Numbered from the stretch's first letter, positions 19,136 to 29,321 are shown. The stretch is 64,000 nt of DNA from CAVVJA01 sp963801715 (GCA_963801715.1 CAWDGB010000020.1:124001-188000); one strand, 5' to 3'. Program-made: numbers and translations. Notes: a model not told the origin generated them from the letters alone.

Positions 19136-20811
19136 ATGAATCGACTCCTGGCAGCGGCCATGACGGTGCTACTTACCGCCTTCTTGTCCGTGACGGTGAG
19201 CGGAGCGGCGGGCGCGGCAGATCCCCTATGGAGCTCCGAGCGTTCCGTTCGCGAACGTCGTCGCGAGCTCCCCGACGACGGGCGGCGGCTACCCGGTTCC
19301 GCCGGGCTCACGGGTCCCAGTAGCAGGGACGTGCCGCAGCGGCCCGTTCAACGCGAACCACTCCGAGTCCTGGCTTGCCGTCAAACCAGGTACTGAGGAC
19401 CTCGTCGGAACGTCGAAGTTCTTCTTCGACCAAGTATTCGACGTTCTACATGTTCTACAACGGTGCCTATCAGATCCCGGGCGGGACGCCGGCCGGCAAC
19501 AACCAGGTCCAGGGCTATGACTGCATATCGACAGGCACGCAGGCCATGCCCCCGAGTTGGACCAATACCACCGACCCCAACGCCGACTTTGACACCAAGG
19601 GTCGGGTCTACCAGACGATGCTGGCCTACAACTCGTTCTTTGACGCCACCAAGCTGCATCCGGACGGTGAGATCGACCTGTCCTACAGCGACGACCTGGG
19701 ACGCCACTGGGTGAAGGGCAATGGCGGAAAGCCCCTCGAGCCGTCGAACAACGCTTCGGCGAAGCAGGCCGGCCACGTCGAGGACAAGCAGTGGATCGCG
19801 GTCAACCACATCGTCGGCAACAGGTTCCAGGACCATGTCTACGCAGCCTGGGCCGTCTTCAACGGCAACGGCGGCGGGATCAAGGTGCGCATGGCCGTGT
19901 CGCGCGACCGCGGCGCAACGTTCGGCAAGGCGGTCACGATCGCCCCGCCGTCCCAAGTCAGCGCGGGCGCCACCTACGTCTATCCCACGATCGATGCCGC
20001 CGGCAACGTGTACGTCTCGGTCGTCTCGTTCCCGCCGAATGGGAGTGTGTCAACGATCTACGTCGCGCGGTCGACCGACGACGCGCGGACCTTCAGCTCA
20101 TTCGTCCCGATCACGACCGTCAACGCGGTCCCGGGCGGCGTGTTGCCGAATACCCGCTTCCGCGACGGCATTACCGAGAGCTTCGCGGCGAGCCCGACCT
20201 TCCCCGGCCACCTCTACCTCACCTACGAGGACTGGGATTCAGACGTGGGCAAGATGAACGTCAAGTTCACGCAGTCCACCAACGGCGGCGCCACCTGGAC
20301 GACGCCGGCCGTCGTCAACGACGACCCACCGAGTCCGCCCACCGACCAGTTCCAGCCGTCGATCGCCGCGGGTCCCGAACGGCGCGGTCGCCATCGCGTT
20401 CTACGACCGGCGCCAGGCCTGCCCGAACGACCCGAGCGTGCTACCCGCCGATCGTCGGACGCGACGAACTTCTGCATCGACACGTCGCTGCAGGCGTACA
20501 AGGACAGCGGCAGCGGGGCCGTACCCGTCAAAGCGAACGTGCGGATCTCGACGTACACGTGGGATCCGGAGCAGCCGGGACAGCACCTTGGCGGCCTGTC
20601 GCAGTATCCGTGCGCCGGAGCAACAGATCCTTGCAACGACGGATTCATCGGTGATTACTTCGGGCTCGCGATCTCGGCGAACGCCATCTACGCGCTCGAT
20701 GTATCGACGCACTATCCGTCAAATGTGACTGCCGACGAAGGCGGCCCGATCTACTACCAGCAGCAGGTGCTGGCCACGGTGCCACGCGTCGGCTTCAGTG
20801 CCAGCTTCTGA
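19136..20811 (+). CDS. Secreted BNR/sialidase-like beta-propeller protein (four frame breaks)
   Basis: A secreted protein of about 557 residues with a clear signal peptide (MNRLLAAAMTVLLTAFLSVTV...AGAA). The body has BNR-type Asp-box repeats: SYSDDLGRHW, AVSRDRGATFGK, ARSTDDARTFSS, TQSTNGGATWTTP. It resembles exo-alpha-sialidase-like proteins of actinomycetes; actual hydrolase activity is not shown. ATG 19136 with a GGAGG site. Frame slips occur at about 19222, 19430, 20380 and 20440, three of them next to C runs; between them the homology is continuous (for example GPNGAVAIAFYDRRQACPND in a third frame). Confidence 0.75.
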
Positions 20812-20858
20812 CCGGCACAGGAACTCGGAGCGAAGCGATCCGCGCGCTCGTGTTACGA

Positions 20859-20889
20859 GAGTGACTCCTGGCAGTCCCACCAGTCACTC
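20859..20889. terminator. Hairpin between convergent genes
   Basis: An 8-bp inverted repeat GAGTGACT / AGTCACTC with an inner CTGG/CCAG pairing, located between the end of the BNR-like gene and the convergent DUF397 gene. Candidate bidirectional terminator, no T-run. Confidence 0.45.
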
Positions 20890-21020
20890 GCGTCACGTGA
20901 GCGCGTGCGACGCGACGCCACGTCCGGATCTAAAGGATCAGACCATGGCATCGCTTCCGGGGTTGGACTCGGGCTGGGCGTCGGGCTCCCGCGGAGGCGG
21001 GAGCCCGCACTGGAAGGCAG

Positions 21021-21233
21021 CTACAGGTCGAACTCGCCGTTCCGGGCGCCGTGCAGGAAGGCACGCCACTCGGCGTCGGTGTAGTGAAGCACAGGTCCGT
21101 CCGGGTCCTTGGAGTCGCGAACCGCGACTCCGCTGCCCGCGGTGAGGACCGCGACCTCGACGCAGGCGCCGTTGCCGCTGGCGGTAGCTTTCCGCCAGGC
21201 CAGAGCGTCGGCCTCGTAATTCGGTGAGAACAC
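21021..21233 (-). CDS. DUF397 domain protein
   Basis: A 70-residue DUF397 protein: WRKATASGNGACVEVAV, VAVRDSKDPDGPVLHYT and EWRAFLHGARNGEFDL give the complete domain. GTG 21233 with a GGGGAGAG site. It follows the XRE regulator by about 30 bases in the same direction. Such XRE-DUF397 pairs are very common in actinomycetes and behave like two-part regulators in development and antibiotic control. Confidence 0.92.
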   Translation of the reverse strand: MFSPNYEADALAWRKATASGNGACVEVAVLTAGSGVAVRDSKDPDGPVLHYTDAEWRAFLHGARNGEFDL

Positions 21234-21265
21234 GTCTCTCCCCTCTCGGGTTGGAGGTTCGCCGG

Positions 21266-22114
21266 CTAGTCGTCGACGAACGTCTTGGCGATCGCCGCGA
21301 TTTGCGCCGCAGAGTCCTTGGGACTCAATGCCATCGCTCGCAGCTGATCGAAAACGCGCCGATAGCGCTCGATATCCGTCCGCGCCTCGAGGTAATGCTC
21401 GCCCAGCAGGCCCTCGACATAGACGACGTCGGGCACATCTTCGCGGAAGTGCAGAAGGGTGAAGGTGCTGTTGATGGCGGGGTGGGCGCCGGCCTTGAAC
21501 GGCAGCAGCTGCAGGTCGACATTCGGCTGGGCGGCGCGCTCGACGAGGGTCTCGAGCTGCTCGCGCATGACCTCCGGGCCACCGATGTAGGTGCGGAGCG
21601 CGGCCTCGTGGATGACTGCCCACAGGCCGAGCGGTGGGTCGTCGGTAAGCAGCCGCTGGCGGAGCTCACGTGACTCGACGTTCTGCGCGATCTTGTCCTC
21701 GGTGGGATCGGGCAGCGTCGCTTCCAGGATCGCTCGGGCGTACCGCTCGGTCTGTAGCAGACCGTTGATGACGTCGGACTTGTAGTCGGCAATCGACGCG
21801 GCGGATGCCTCCAGCCCGATATAGGTCGGGTGTTGCAGGTCGTAGTGCTGGAACCAGGAGTCCTCACGGCTCTGCCGGGCGAGGCGCATGAGATGCTCCC
21901 GCTCGGGCTCGCTGACCTGGTAGAAGTTGCAGAGATCCCGAATGTCCCGCAGGTTGACCCCGCGGGCGCCGGTTTCGAGCCGAGTGACCTTCGTTGCTGA
22001 GACCATCAGCGCCTGCCCGACGTCCTCCGCCGTCTTGCCCTGATCTAGCCGGAGCTGTCGCAGCCGGGTGCCGAGTTCACGACGCCGAAGCGTGGGACTG
22101 GCCTGGCGCGCCAC
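21266..22114 (-). CDS. XRE-family regulator with DUF5753 domain
   Basis: A 282-residue regulator. The N-terminal helix-turn-helix (about residues 10-65: LRLDQGKTAEDVGQAL, VTRLETGARGVN) is followed by the DUF5753 domain (from about 95: INGLLQTERYARAIL, PDVVYVEGLLGEHYLE). GTG 22114 is chosen for the AAGGAG site rather than a start 26 codons upstream. It is the regulatory half of a pair with the DUF397 gene just downstream. The ligand and targets are unknown. Confidence 0.93.
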   Translation of the reverse strand: MARQASPTLRRRELGTRLRQLRLDQGKTAEDVGQALMVSATKVTRLETGARGVNLRDIRDLCNFYQVSEPEREHLMRLARQSREDSWFQHYDLQHPTYIGLEASAASIADYKSDVINGLLQTERYARAILEATLPDPTEDKIAQNVESRELRQRLLTDDPPLGLWAVIHEAALRTYIGGPEVMREQLETLVERAAQPNVDLQLLPFKAGAHPAINSTFTLLHFREDVPDVVYVEGLLGEHYLEARTDIERYRRVFDQLRAMALSPKDSAAQIAAIAKTFVDD

Positions 22115-22678
22115 GATGCGGCTGCTCCTTCGTTGATGGTCGTCTGCTGTCGGCACGTGCCAGCTGGACGTGCCCCTGGAACCTCCGCGCATTAGATACC
22201 CGTGATGCCAGGCAATGCAAGCGTTAACCGCCGATGTGACCCCAAGGCGTGTGAACTGTCATGAGACGCAGGCATGAACTATTGGTATCAACTAGAGGCA
22301 CAGACAATTGGCACTTGCCAAATGCAGCTACCAGGCGCATGCTCACACCATGGGTGGACGACCACGAAGGAGCCCATAGGCCGGCGCGATCAGGCAACCG
22401 ATCCCGGCCGGCCGGAAGGGCAGCGAAGCCCGGCCTCACCGGTTCGACCACCCGCAGCGCCCAAGTGCGCGGAGCGGAGGTGGTCGATCGGCAGCCGACT
22501 CTCGATCGCTAGACCGTGCTAGGTCCGCCACCACACAGCGACGTCTGGTTTCGCGAACCGACGACTTAGCTCGCGGGCGCCCCTGGAATTCGATTGGCAG
22601 CGACGCCGGGGGCACCCGCCACGGACCGACGAACCCGACTGCCTGGGCGGTTTGCCGCCGCCCGGACGGGAGCACGTC
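22115..22678. other. Intergenic region with a 14-bp palindrome
   Basis: About 560 bases between divergent genes with no supported ORF. A 6-2-6 palindrome TTGGCA-CT-TGCCAA lies at 22308-22321, about 190 bases upstream of the XRE gene, and could be a regulator-binding site. Nothing else stands out. Confidence 0.4.
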
Positions 22679-23038
22679 ATGTCAACGTTAACGTTGCAAC
22701 CATTGGCGGCGCGAGACCTGTATGGCTACGACGCGCCGAGTGCATCGGGCACCAGCCAGGCCACGACGACGCACCTTGCCGTCGCAGCTGTGATCGGCGT
22801 GGCGGTGGTCGTTGTCGTGCTGGCAGTGCTAATTCGGGCCGCGACGGGCGCCATGGGCATATTCGGTGAGGCAGTGGGCTTCGGGGTTCGCCTGGTCGCG
22901 AGCCTGGTGGCCGTCATTGTCGTGCTCGGCGTACTGCTGGCTTCGAGGACCGGTGAGGCGGCCCACGGGCCAACGCCAACGCCGACGCCGACGACGAAGG
23001 CGCCAACGGCGCTAGTCGCGCCGGGTTCGATCCGGTAG
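22679..23038 (+). CDS. Small membrane protein, unrecognised
   Basis: A 119-residue protein with two long hydrophobic helices (about 33-57 and 68-95) and a Pro/Thr-rich tail (PTPTPTPTTKAPT). ATG 22679 has a GGGAG site 9 bases upstream. Its 3' end overlaps the convergent ribokinase gene by 27 bases. No family recognised; the tail could lie outside the membrane. Confidence 0.6.
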   Translation: MSTLTLQPLAARDLYGYDAPSASGTSQATTTHLAVAAVIGVAVVVVVLAVLIRAATGAMGIFGEAVGFGVRLVASLVAVIVVLGVLLASRTGEAAHGPTPTPTPTTKAPTALVAPGSIR

Positions 23039-23986
23039 CGGGCGGTCCCAGCAGCGACGAGCAAATTCGGCGGCTTCCTCCGCCGTCGGTACTGCGGTCT
23101 GAGCACCCGCACGTTGTACCGAGTCAGAGGCGCACAGCACTCCGAGCTCAGCCGCTGCGGCCGGGCCCATGCCGCGAGCGAGCCCATAGCCGAATGCGCC
23201 GATAAACACGTCCCCCGCTCCGGTGGTGTCGACGACTTGGACGTCTGGCGCCGGGATGCGCAGCACTGAGTCGTCATCGACAAGAGCCACTCCGGCACCG
23301 CCCAGCGTCACCAGTAGCCGACCGACCGAGAGGCGCTCGGCCGCCGCTCGCAAGGCATCATCTGCCGACGATGTGGTCGATGTCAGCCGGGCAAGCTCCA
23401 CCTCGTTCGGCACCAACCAGTCGGTCAACCGCAGAAGTTCGCGTTCCGCGGCAGCTGCCGGTGCGGGATTGAGCATGGTGATCGCGCCCACGCGGCGAGC
23501 GGCGGTGAATGCCGCGCGGGTGGCCGCCTGAGGGATCTCGAACTGCGCGAGCACGGCTGCGGGCGAGATCGCAGTCACCGCCTCCGCGGCCTGCGCCGCT
23601 GATACCAGTTCGTTTGCGCCGGGGGAGCAGACGATCCGATTAGTGCCGTCCGACTCGACCCAGATGACCGCCACGCCGGTACTGACCGCGTCTGCTCGCC
23701 CAAGCCAGGCCGTCTCGATTCCCTCGTCGGTCAGGTTGACGAGCATCATGTCGCCGAACAAGTCTCTGCCGACGCACCCGACCATGACCACTCGGGCGCC
23801 GAGGCGCCGGGCCATGAGCGCTTGATTCGCGCCCTTGCCGCCGAACCCGATCGAGAACGACCGGCTGATGACGGTTTCGCCCGGCCCCGGCACCTGCGCC
23901 AGGTAGCTCGTCATGTCGACATTGCAGCTTCCGACGACCACGATCGTCGGCTCGGGGCCAGCCGAGGCGCCCCCGACTGCGCTCAC
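23012..23986 (-). CDS. PfkB-family carbohydrate kinase, ribokinase-like
   Basis: A 324-residue kinase phosphorylating a sugar, likely ribose. The ribokinase N-terminal signature is GGKGANQALMARRLGA and the catalytic/anion-hole signature DTTGAGDVFIGAF holds the catalytic Asp. SCNVDMTSYL near the start is also typical. GTG 23986 overlaps the TGA of the upstream VOC gene (GTGA), so the two are coupled. No ribose transporter is adjacent, so the sugar is uncertain. Confidence 0.88.
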   Translation of the reverse strand: MSAVGGASAGPEPTIVVVGSCNVDMTSYLAQVPGPGETVISRSFSIGFGGKGANQALMARRLGARVVMVGCVGRDLFGDMMLVNLTDEGIETAWLGRADAVSTGVAVIWVESDGTNRIVCSPGANELVSAAQAAEAVTAISPAAVLAQFEIPQAATRAAFTAARRVGAITMLNPAPAAAAERELLRLTDWLVPNEVELARLTSTTSSADDALRAAAERLSVGRLLVTLGGAGVALVDDDSVLRIPAPDVQVVDTTGAGDVFIGAFGYGLARGMGPAAAAELGVLCASDSVQRAGAQTAVPTAEEAAEFARRCWDRPLPDRTRRD

Positions 23987-24660
23987 TCGCCGAACACGCA
24001 GAACTCGTTGCCCTCTGGATCAGCCATGACATGCCACGAGACGTCGCCGTCTGGCTCCCGGAGCATGGTCGCACCAGCCGCGCTCAGCGCCGTCACGTCG
24101 CCGGCAACGTCCCAATGAACGCTGTTCGGGCCGGATTTCGTCTCTGGCACCGGCGTGAAGTCCATCGTGAAGTTCGCGCCGGCGACGTCAGTGATAGTCG
24201 AGAATCCCTTTTCGGAATCGGTGACGGTGCCGCCGTACACGTTGCCCCACCAGTGAGCTTGAGCCGCTGGGTCGGCGCTGTCGATGACCAGCCCGTGCAG
24301 CGTCTCCGCGGGCAGGTCCGGTCGGAGAAACGCGCAGAACTCCCTGCCCTCGGGGTCCGCGAGCACCGTCCACCGCCGGTCGTCACCTTCGAACAGAACG
24401 ATGCGGCAGCCAAGCGTCAGCAGGGGACCTAGAGCGGGTGCATACATGTCGAGATGGACGCGCCTCTTGACGGGGTTGACCCGCGGTACCTGATTGACCC
24501 AGATGATGCAGCGTCCGCCCGCGTCGTACAGACCGCCTTCGCCCTTGCTATCCGGCTGCCAAGACAGCCCGAGAATCTCTGCCCAGAACGGCCCCGCCGT
24601 GAGCGGCTGGGCGGCGTCGAGGCAGATCTTCTTGAATCGCGCGACGGCCATGCCGCTCAC
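23983..24660 (-). CDS. VOC protein with two glyoxalase-like domains
   Basis: A 225-residue protein made of two tandem glyoxalase-like (Glyoxalase_6 type) modules. Each ends with a matching block: VLADPEGREFCAF at about 100-112 and VMADPEGNEFCVF at the C-terminus. The start is GTG 24660 or ATG 24651. It overlaps the ribokinase start by 4 bases. Substrate unknown; such proteins are common in actinomycetes and sometimes bind antibiotics. Confidence 0.85.
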   Translation of the reverse strand: MSGMAVARFKKICLDAAQPLTAGPFWAEILGLSWQPDSKGEGGLYDAGGRCIIWVNQVPRVNPVKRRVHLDMYAPALGPLLTLGCRIVLFEGDDRRWTVLADPEGREFCAFLRPDLPAETLHGLVIDSADPAAQAHWWGNVYGGTVTDSEKGFSTITDVAGANFTMDFTPVPETKSGPNSVHWDVAGDVTALSAAGATMLREPDGDVSWHVMADPEGNEFCVFGE

Positions 24661-24681
24661 GCTAGCGGTCGGGACGTTGCC

Positions 24682-25089
24682 CTAGACCGGCTGCTCGCCC
24701 CGGCGGTCGAGGACCTGGGTGGGGCTCGGGGCCTGGACCCGATCCCATGCCGCCACGTCGAGCAACGGATGACCATCGAGGTGCAGGATCTCGAGCAGCC
24801 GGTCCACGGCTGCGCTCGTGGACTCAATGGCGATCGGCGATTGCCCTAGCTCCGCCCGGCGCCGAGCAGCCTCCACGAATGGCTGCAGAGCCGATGTGTC
24901 GCAGAAGGTCACGCCGGACAAGTCGACGTGCAGAAGCGCGGACTGGCCGTCGACCAGGGCCAGGGCATCGGCGACATCCGCGACCGCCGCGAGGTCGAGT
25001 TCGCCGAGCGCAATCAGCCGCGGTTCGGTTAGATCCAGATGCAAGGAGTATCCGCGCGTGCGATCAGACGTGCGTTGTTCGACCGCCAT
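24682..25089 (-). CDS. STAS-domain protein (anti-sigma factor antagonist-like)
   Basis: A 135-residue protein with one STAS domain. The conserved segment HVDLSGVTFCDTSALQPF carries the Ser that is phosphorylated in SpoIIAA-type antagonists. A disordered Gln/Arg tail follows. ATG 25089. No anti-sigma kinase is adjacent, so its partner is elsewhere. It may cotranscribe with the downstream VOC-ribokinase pair, 21 bases away. Confidence 0.87.
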   Translation of the reverse strand: MAVEQRTSDRTRGYSLHLDLTEPRLIALGELDLAAVADVADALALVDGQSALLHVDLSGVTFCDTSALQPFVEAARRRAELGQSPIAIESTSAAVDRLLEILHLDGHPLLDVAAWDRVQAPSPTQVLDRRGEQPV

Positions 25090-25275
25090 GGCTGATCACC
25101 ATCATTCACCGGCGCTGGTAGCGCCGCGTCAGCGGGAGGGCTACCGGTCTGAGCCGCTATCAGGAGACTAGCCGTTCTCACCGTCGCCGTCACGTATGCG
25201 CTAATTTGGTACGTCAGCAAGTACGGGGCGCATACTCTCGGCGACGGAGTCCGCACGCGAAGCAAAGGGCCAACA

Positions 25276-26133
25276 ATGACGTTGCGCAGGCTGGGGCAGT
25301 TCGTCGGTGTCATCATCGTCTGCATCGCCGTCGTACTGGCGGGCCAGAGCGCCACCTCGGCAACGCCCCCAGGGGGCGCCACCTATTACGTCGCGCTCGG
25401 CGATTCTCTATCACAGGGATTCATGCCGCCCACCGGCGATTCCAACGAGGGATACGTCGACCAGCTCTATGCACATCTCCATCAGAACCAGCCGCAACTG
25501 CAGCTGGTGAAGCTCGGCTGTTCGGGCGAGACGACGACGACCATGCGCCAGGGCGGCATCTGCACCTATGCCGATGCCGCCTCCCAGTTGGAGGCCGCAG
25601 TGACGTTCCTGCGCACCCATCGGGGGTCCGTTAAGTACCTGACCATCGACATCGGTGCGAATGACATAGATCCGTGTGCTGCGTCAGGCGTGATCGACCA
25701 GACCTGCGTCCAAGAGAGCCTGGCGACGATCGGCAGAAATCTGCTGGCCATCCTTCTCGCGTTACGTCAGGCCAGCGGTTTAGGTCCGCAGTACGCCGGG
25801 ATGACCTACTACGATCCGTTCCTTGCCGCCTGGCTGCTCGGTCCGGCCGGGCAAGATCTCGCCCGGCAGTCCGTCCAGATTGCCAACAAGCTCAACGCAT
25901 TGGAGACGTTCGAGTACCGGATCTTCGGCGTGAAGGTGGCGGACGTGTCGGGCGCATTCCAGACGAACAACTTCACTGAGGTGCCATTTGACTCGGGCGC
26001 CGTGCCGCTGAATGTCGCGACGATATGCGCGCTCACGTTCGAGTGCACGCAGAACAACATCCATCCGAACGTCCAGGGCTACGCGGTCATCGCCAGCGCC
26101 TTCGAGGCGGTTGTACCGACTAAGTCGGACTAG
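25276..26133 (+). CDS. Secreted SGNH/GDSL-family esterase
   Basis: A 285-residue exported hydrolase. A signal peptide (hydrophobic core about 8-23, likely cut near SATSAT) leads to ALGDSLSQG with nucleophile Ser44, block II GCSGE, block III DIGANDID and the C-terminal NNIHPNVQGY with catalytic His. Paired Cys residues suggest disulfides. It belongs to the secreted SGNH lipases of actinomycetes, acting on acyl esters. The gene is monocistronic, convergent with selB eight bases downstream. Confidence 0.92.
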   Translation: MTLRRLGQFVGVIIVCIAVVLAGQSATSATPPGGATYYVALGDSLSQGFMPPTGDSNEGYVDQLYAHLHQNQPQLQLVKLGCSGETTTTMRQGGICTYADAASQLEAAVTFLRTHRGSVKYLTIDIGANDIDPCAASGVIDQTCVQESLATIGRNLLAILLALRQASGLGPQYAGMTYYDPFLAAWLLGPAGQDLARQSVQIANKLNALETFEYRIFGVKVADVSGAFQTNNFTEVPFDSGAVPLNVATICALTFECTQNNIHPNVQGYAVIASAFEAVVPTKSD

Positions 26134-26141
26134 CGCGGCGA

Positions 26142-27905
26142 TCAGCGGACGGTTTCCCTCCGTCCGCTGGCGTCGAGCCGACGCGTCAAGCCCTCCGTGT
26201 CCAGCCGTTCCAGGAGTGGGACGGCAATCCGTCGTGTCGTGCCGAGTGCCTGCCGGGCCTCGCTGGTGGTGAACGGCTGGGGAAGTCGCTCCAGGATGCG
26301 GCGGGCTTGGTCGAGCGCAACCGGCAACAAGACCACGTCCGGCGCGATGCGAATCAACCGGCCCGATGCGACGGCCACCGCGAGTTCCGCGGTACCGAGT
26401 CCGAGCCGGCCGAGGTCCGCCCGTTCCGGTGCCGCGAAGGGCGCGGCTGCCAGCCGCTGCTCCAGCGCGCGTACTGCCGGTTCGGACTTGCCCAAAGACG
26501 TCGTGGTGCCCGGGCGGCTCACTCGTCCGGCGGCGAGCTGCAGGTCGGCGTGAGCGACCAACGGCGCGAGCAGCGCCCGATCCGGCAGGTCGAGTTGCTG
26601 GACAGCGGTCTCCGCGCGAAGCCCGGGATCGAGCGGCGCTGCTCGGGCCCGCTCATCCACAAGTGTGGTCAGGCACCCGGCCCAGTCCGTCCAGATCTCC
26701 GCAGCGATCAACCAGTCGCCCGCCCGGCGAACGGGCAGGTCGCCGGCGACCGGCACGCCAAGCCGGACGAGATGGCTACACCGCACCACCCCCCGCCGCC
26801 GAACCTCGGCATGCGCGTCGGGCTCGGTCGTGGCCAGGTCGTCGGCCCGGCGTCGCGCGGCTCCGCGCCGGGTCAACGCAGGTGGATCCGGGTCGACAAT
26901 GAGCACAGACGCGGCCAGCAGCTGCGCCCCGGGATCCCGCAGGATGGCCCGATCGGCCACCTGGAGTGGCAGCGGCCGGGGAAGGCTGAGCCGGGCGATC
27001 CGTCCACCAAGGGGGCGCACCCGCGCCGGCAGTTCCGCGGTGCCGAGATGGAGCAGCAACTGCGCCGGCAACCGGGCCGCGTCGACGCTGAGCCGCACAT
27101 CCACCCCCGACGTTAGGTGCCAGGCCTCGGGTGTGAGCAGCGCGTCACCGCGGCGTATCGCGTCCTGCGGCACTCCGCGAAGGTTCACGGCAACCCGCGC
27201 GACAGCAGGCACCACGTCCGCGGTCCGTCCGGCGCATTGAAGTCCGCGCACCCGGACCCGCCGGCCACGGACCTCGAGCTCGTCACCGACCGCGAGTTGG
27301 CCGGTGCTGAGCGTTCCGGTCACCACCGTGCCGCTGCCGCGAACGGTGAACGAGCGGTCGACCCATAGCCGCACCCGCCCGGTCGTCACTGGTTCGGGTA
27401 GCCGCTCGACCAGCCGGCCCAAGGCGGCACGTAGCTCGGGCAGGCCATCACCCGTGAGTCCGGATACGGCAACCGCCTCCACCTCGCCGAGCGAGCTTGC
27501 GGCTGTGTGTCGCCGGGCCTGCGCCAGCGCGGTCGACGGGTCGGCCAGATCGCTTCGGGTGACCGCGATCATCCCGTACCGCACGCCGAGGGCGTCGACG
27601 GCGGCGAGATGCTCGGCCGACTGCTCCCGCCACCCGTCGTCCGCCGCGACCACGACCAGCACGGCGGGCGCCGGCCCGAGGCCGGCCAGCATGTTGCCGA
27701 TGAATCGCTGGTGCCCGGGCACATCGACGAAGGCGAGCAGCTCGTCGGCCGGTCGGCCCGGCAAGGACGTCCACGCGTATCCGAGGTCGATCGTCATGCC
27801 GCGCCGGCGTTCTTCGGCCCAGCGGTCCGGCTCCATTCCGGTCAGCGCGCGCACCAACGTGGACTTCCCGTGGTCGACGTGACCAGCCGTGGCGATGACG
27901 TGCAT
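26142..27905 (-). CDS. selB: Selenocysteine-specific elongation factor SelB
   Basis: A 587-residue translational GTPase that carries Sec-tRNA to the ribosome at UGA codons marked by a SECIS hairpin. GTPase motifs are GHVDHGKST (8-16), RGMTIDLGYAW, DVPGHQRFIGNM and VTRSD in place of the usual NKxD, as in other SelB proteins. Domains II/III follow (GTVVTGTL, GRRVRVRGLQ), and the C-terminal ~200 residues are winged-helix domains for SECIS binding, ending with LGTTRRIAVPLLERLDTEG. It begins directly after the selA stop. Part of the tRNA-Sec, selA, selB operon. Confidence 0.97.
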   Translation of the reverse strand: MHVIATAGHVDHGKSTLVRALTGMEPDRWAEERRRGMTIDLGYAWTSLPGRPADELLAFVDVPGHQRFIGNMLAGLGPAPAVLVVVAADDGWREQSAEHLAAVDALGVRYGMIAVTRSDLADPSTALAQARRHTAASSLGEVEAVAVSGLTGDGLPELRAALGRLVERLPEPVTTGRVRLWVDRSFTVRGSGTVVTGTLSTGQLAVGDELEVRGRRVRVRGLQCAGRTADVVPAVARVAVNLRGVPQDAIRRGDALLTPEAWHLTSGVDVRLSVDAARLPAQLLLHLGTAELPARVRPLGGRIARLSLPRPLPLQVADRAILRDPGAQLLAASVLIVDPDPPALTRRGAARRRADDLATTEPDAHAEVRRRGVVRCSHLVRLGVPVAGDLPVRRAGDWLIAAEIWTDWAGCLTTLVDERARAAPLDPGLRAETAVQQLDLPDRALLAPLVAHADLQLAAGRVSRPGTTTSLGKSEPAVRALEQRLAAAPFAAPERADLGRLGLGTAELAVAVASGRLIRIAPDVVLLPVALDQARRILERLPQPFTTSEARQALGTTRRIAVPLLERLDTEGLTRRLDASGRRETVR

Positions 27906-29202
27906 CTAGGGCGCCGCGAGAGCGGTTCGAATCGCTGCGGCCAGCCGGCCGTCGTCGGCCGGCGGCACGCAACGTAGGTCGATCAGACATCGGCCGCGCT
28001 CAATCCGGCTCACCACGGCTGGACGTCCGGCGCGGAGCCGAGCGGCACACGCTTCCGGTAGCGAGACCGCCCAGCCCGGCAGCGTCCAGCCCGGCGCCCC
28101 GCCTCCGCCGACTGCCCCGGTCGCTTCGACGACCCTGACGTCATCGGCCGCGATTGAGTCGGCCAGTCGCTCGCACCGCGCGAGCAGCTCGGCGGCGTCG
28201 GCGTGCAGTGCGATGGCGACGGGCGCGCGGGGTCCGCGCACGGTCGCCTCCAGCGCTGCTAGCCGAAGTTTGTCGATCCTGACCGCCCGAGCCAGCGGGT
28301 GGCGGCGAAGCCGCTCGACCAGTTCGGCTCGGCCGAAGACCAGCCCGGCCTGCGGGCCGCCGAGCAGCTTGTCGCCGCTCGCGGTGACGAGGTCCGCGCC
28401 TGCGGTCAACGCGCTCGCGACGTCCGGTTCGTCAGGCAGTAGCGAATCCGGCGCCAGCAGGCCACTGCCCAAGTCGGCGACGACGGGCACCGGTAGCGTC
28501 GCAAGCTCGCGGATCGGCACCGCCGCCGTGAAGCCCTGGATGCGGAAGTTGCTCGGATGCACCTTGAGGATGCAGCCGGTGGCCGGGCCGATCGCATCGG
28601 CATAGTCGGCAAGCCGGACCCGGTTGGTGGTGCCGACCTCGTGCAGCCGGGCACCCGTCGATTCGATCAGGTCGGGAAGCCGAAACCCATCGCCGATCTC
28701 GACGAGCTCGCCGCGGCTGACCACGACCTCGCGGCCGGCTGCGAGAGCCGTCGTCGCGAGCAGCACGGCTGCCGCGCCGTTGTTGACGACAAGCGCATCC
28801 TCGGCGGACGGAACCGCTGCTCGAAGCGCCGCGAGGGTGCCGCGTCCGCGCGCCGCCCGCCGACCGGTAGCAAGGTCGAGCTCGACATCGACGTAGCCAG
28901 CTGCTGCTTCCATGGCCCGCAGCGCCGCACCGGACAGTGGGGCTCGGCCGAGGTTGGTGTGCAGGACGACGCCAGTTGCGTTGATCACCTCGTGCAGGGA
29001 GGTCGCCGTCTCCGGCAATCCGGCCACAGCGGCATCCGTGACCGCGGTGGGATCCAGCACTCCCTGGCGCACCTTGCTCTTGCGCGGCGGCGACCGCCGC
29101 CTTGACCGTCGATCGACCCAGCCGGGTCACGGCTTCGGCCAGCCGGGCGTCGCCGAGTACGACGTCTGTCCGGGGAACGCGCCGGCGCGCATCGGCCGTC
29201 AC
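27906..29202 (-). CDS. selA: L-seryl-tRNA(Sec) selenium transferase SelA (frame break)
   Basis: A PLP enzyme of about 431 residues that turns Ser-tRNA(Sec) into Sec-tRNA(Sec) with selenophosphate. PLP Lys is in TASGDKLLGGPQAGL; NATGVVLHTNLGRAPL and HPSNFRIQGF are family blocks. GTG 29202 with GGAGG gives the N-terminal helical domain (RTDVVLGDARLAEAV, LGRSTVKAAV). At about 29075 the frame slips by one base: AAVAAAQE leaves one frame and KVRQGVLDPTAV continues in another. Reading only the longest frame would lose the first ~43 residues, which contact the tRNA in known SelA. Confidence 0.95.
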
Positions 29203-29228
29203 CGCCCACCTCCGCTCGCATCGTCTCG

Positions 29229-29321
29229 CGGAGGCGGACGGGAATCGAACCCGCCAAGCCGAGCTGCTCGACTTCACCGGTTTTGAAGACCGGGAGGGCC
29301 ACCAGGCGCCTGTACGCCTCC
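29229..29321 (-). tRNA. selC: tRNA-Sec, anticodon TCA
   Basis: A 93-base selenocysteine tRNA. The anticodon stem CCGGT/ACCGG encloses the loop CTTCAAA with anticodon TCA. A long variable arm pairs AAGTCGAG with CTCGGCTT (one G-U), the T arm is CGGG-TTCGATT-CCCG, the acceptor is GGAGGCG/CGCCTCC and the discriminator is G. CCA is not encoded. One D-arm pair looks imperfect. It ends 27 bases before the selA start and is transcribed with it. Confidence 0.95.

Noticed and set aside
27920..27960. tRNA-like GGTTCGAATCG segment
   Set aside because: Lies inside the selA coding end and has no acceptor or anticodon stems around it.
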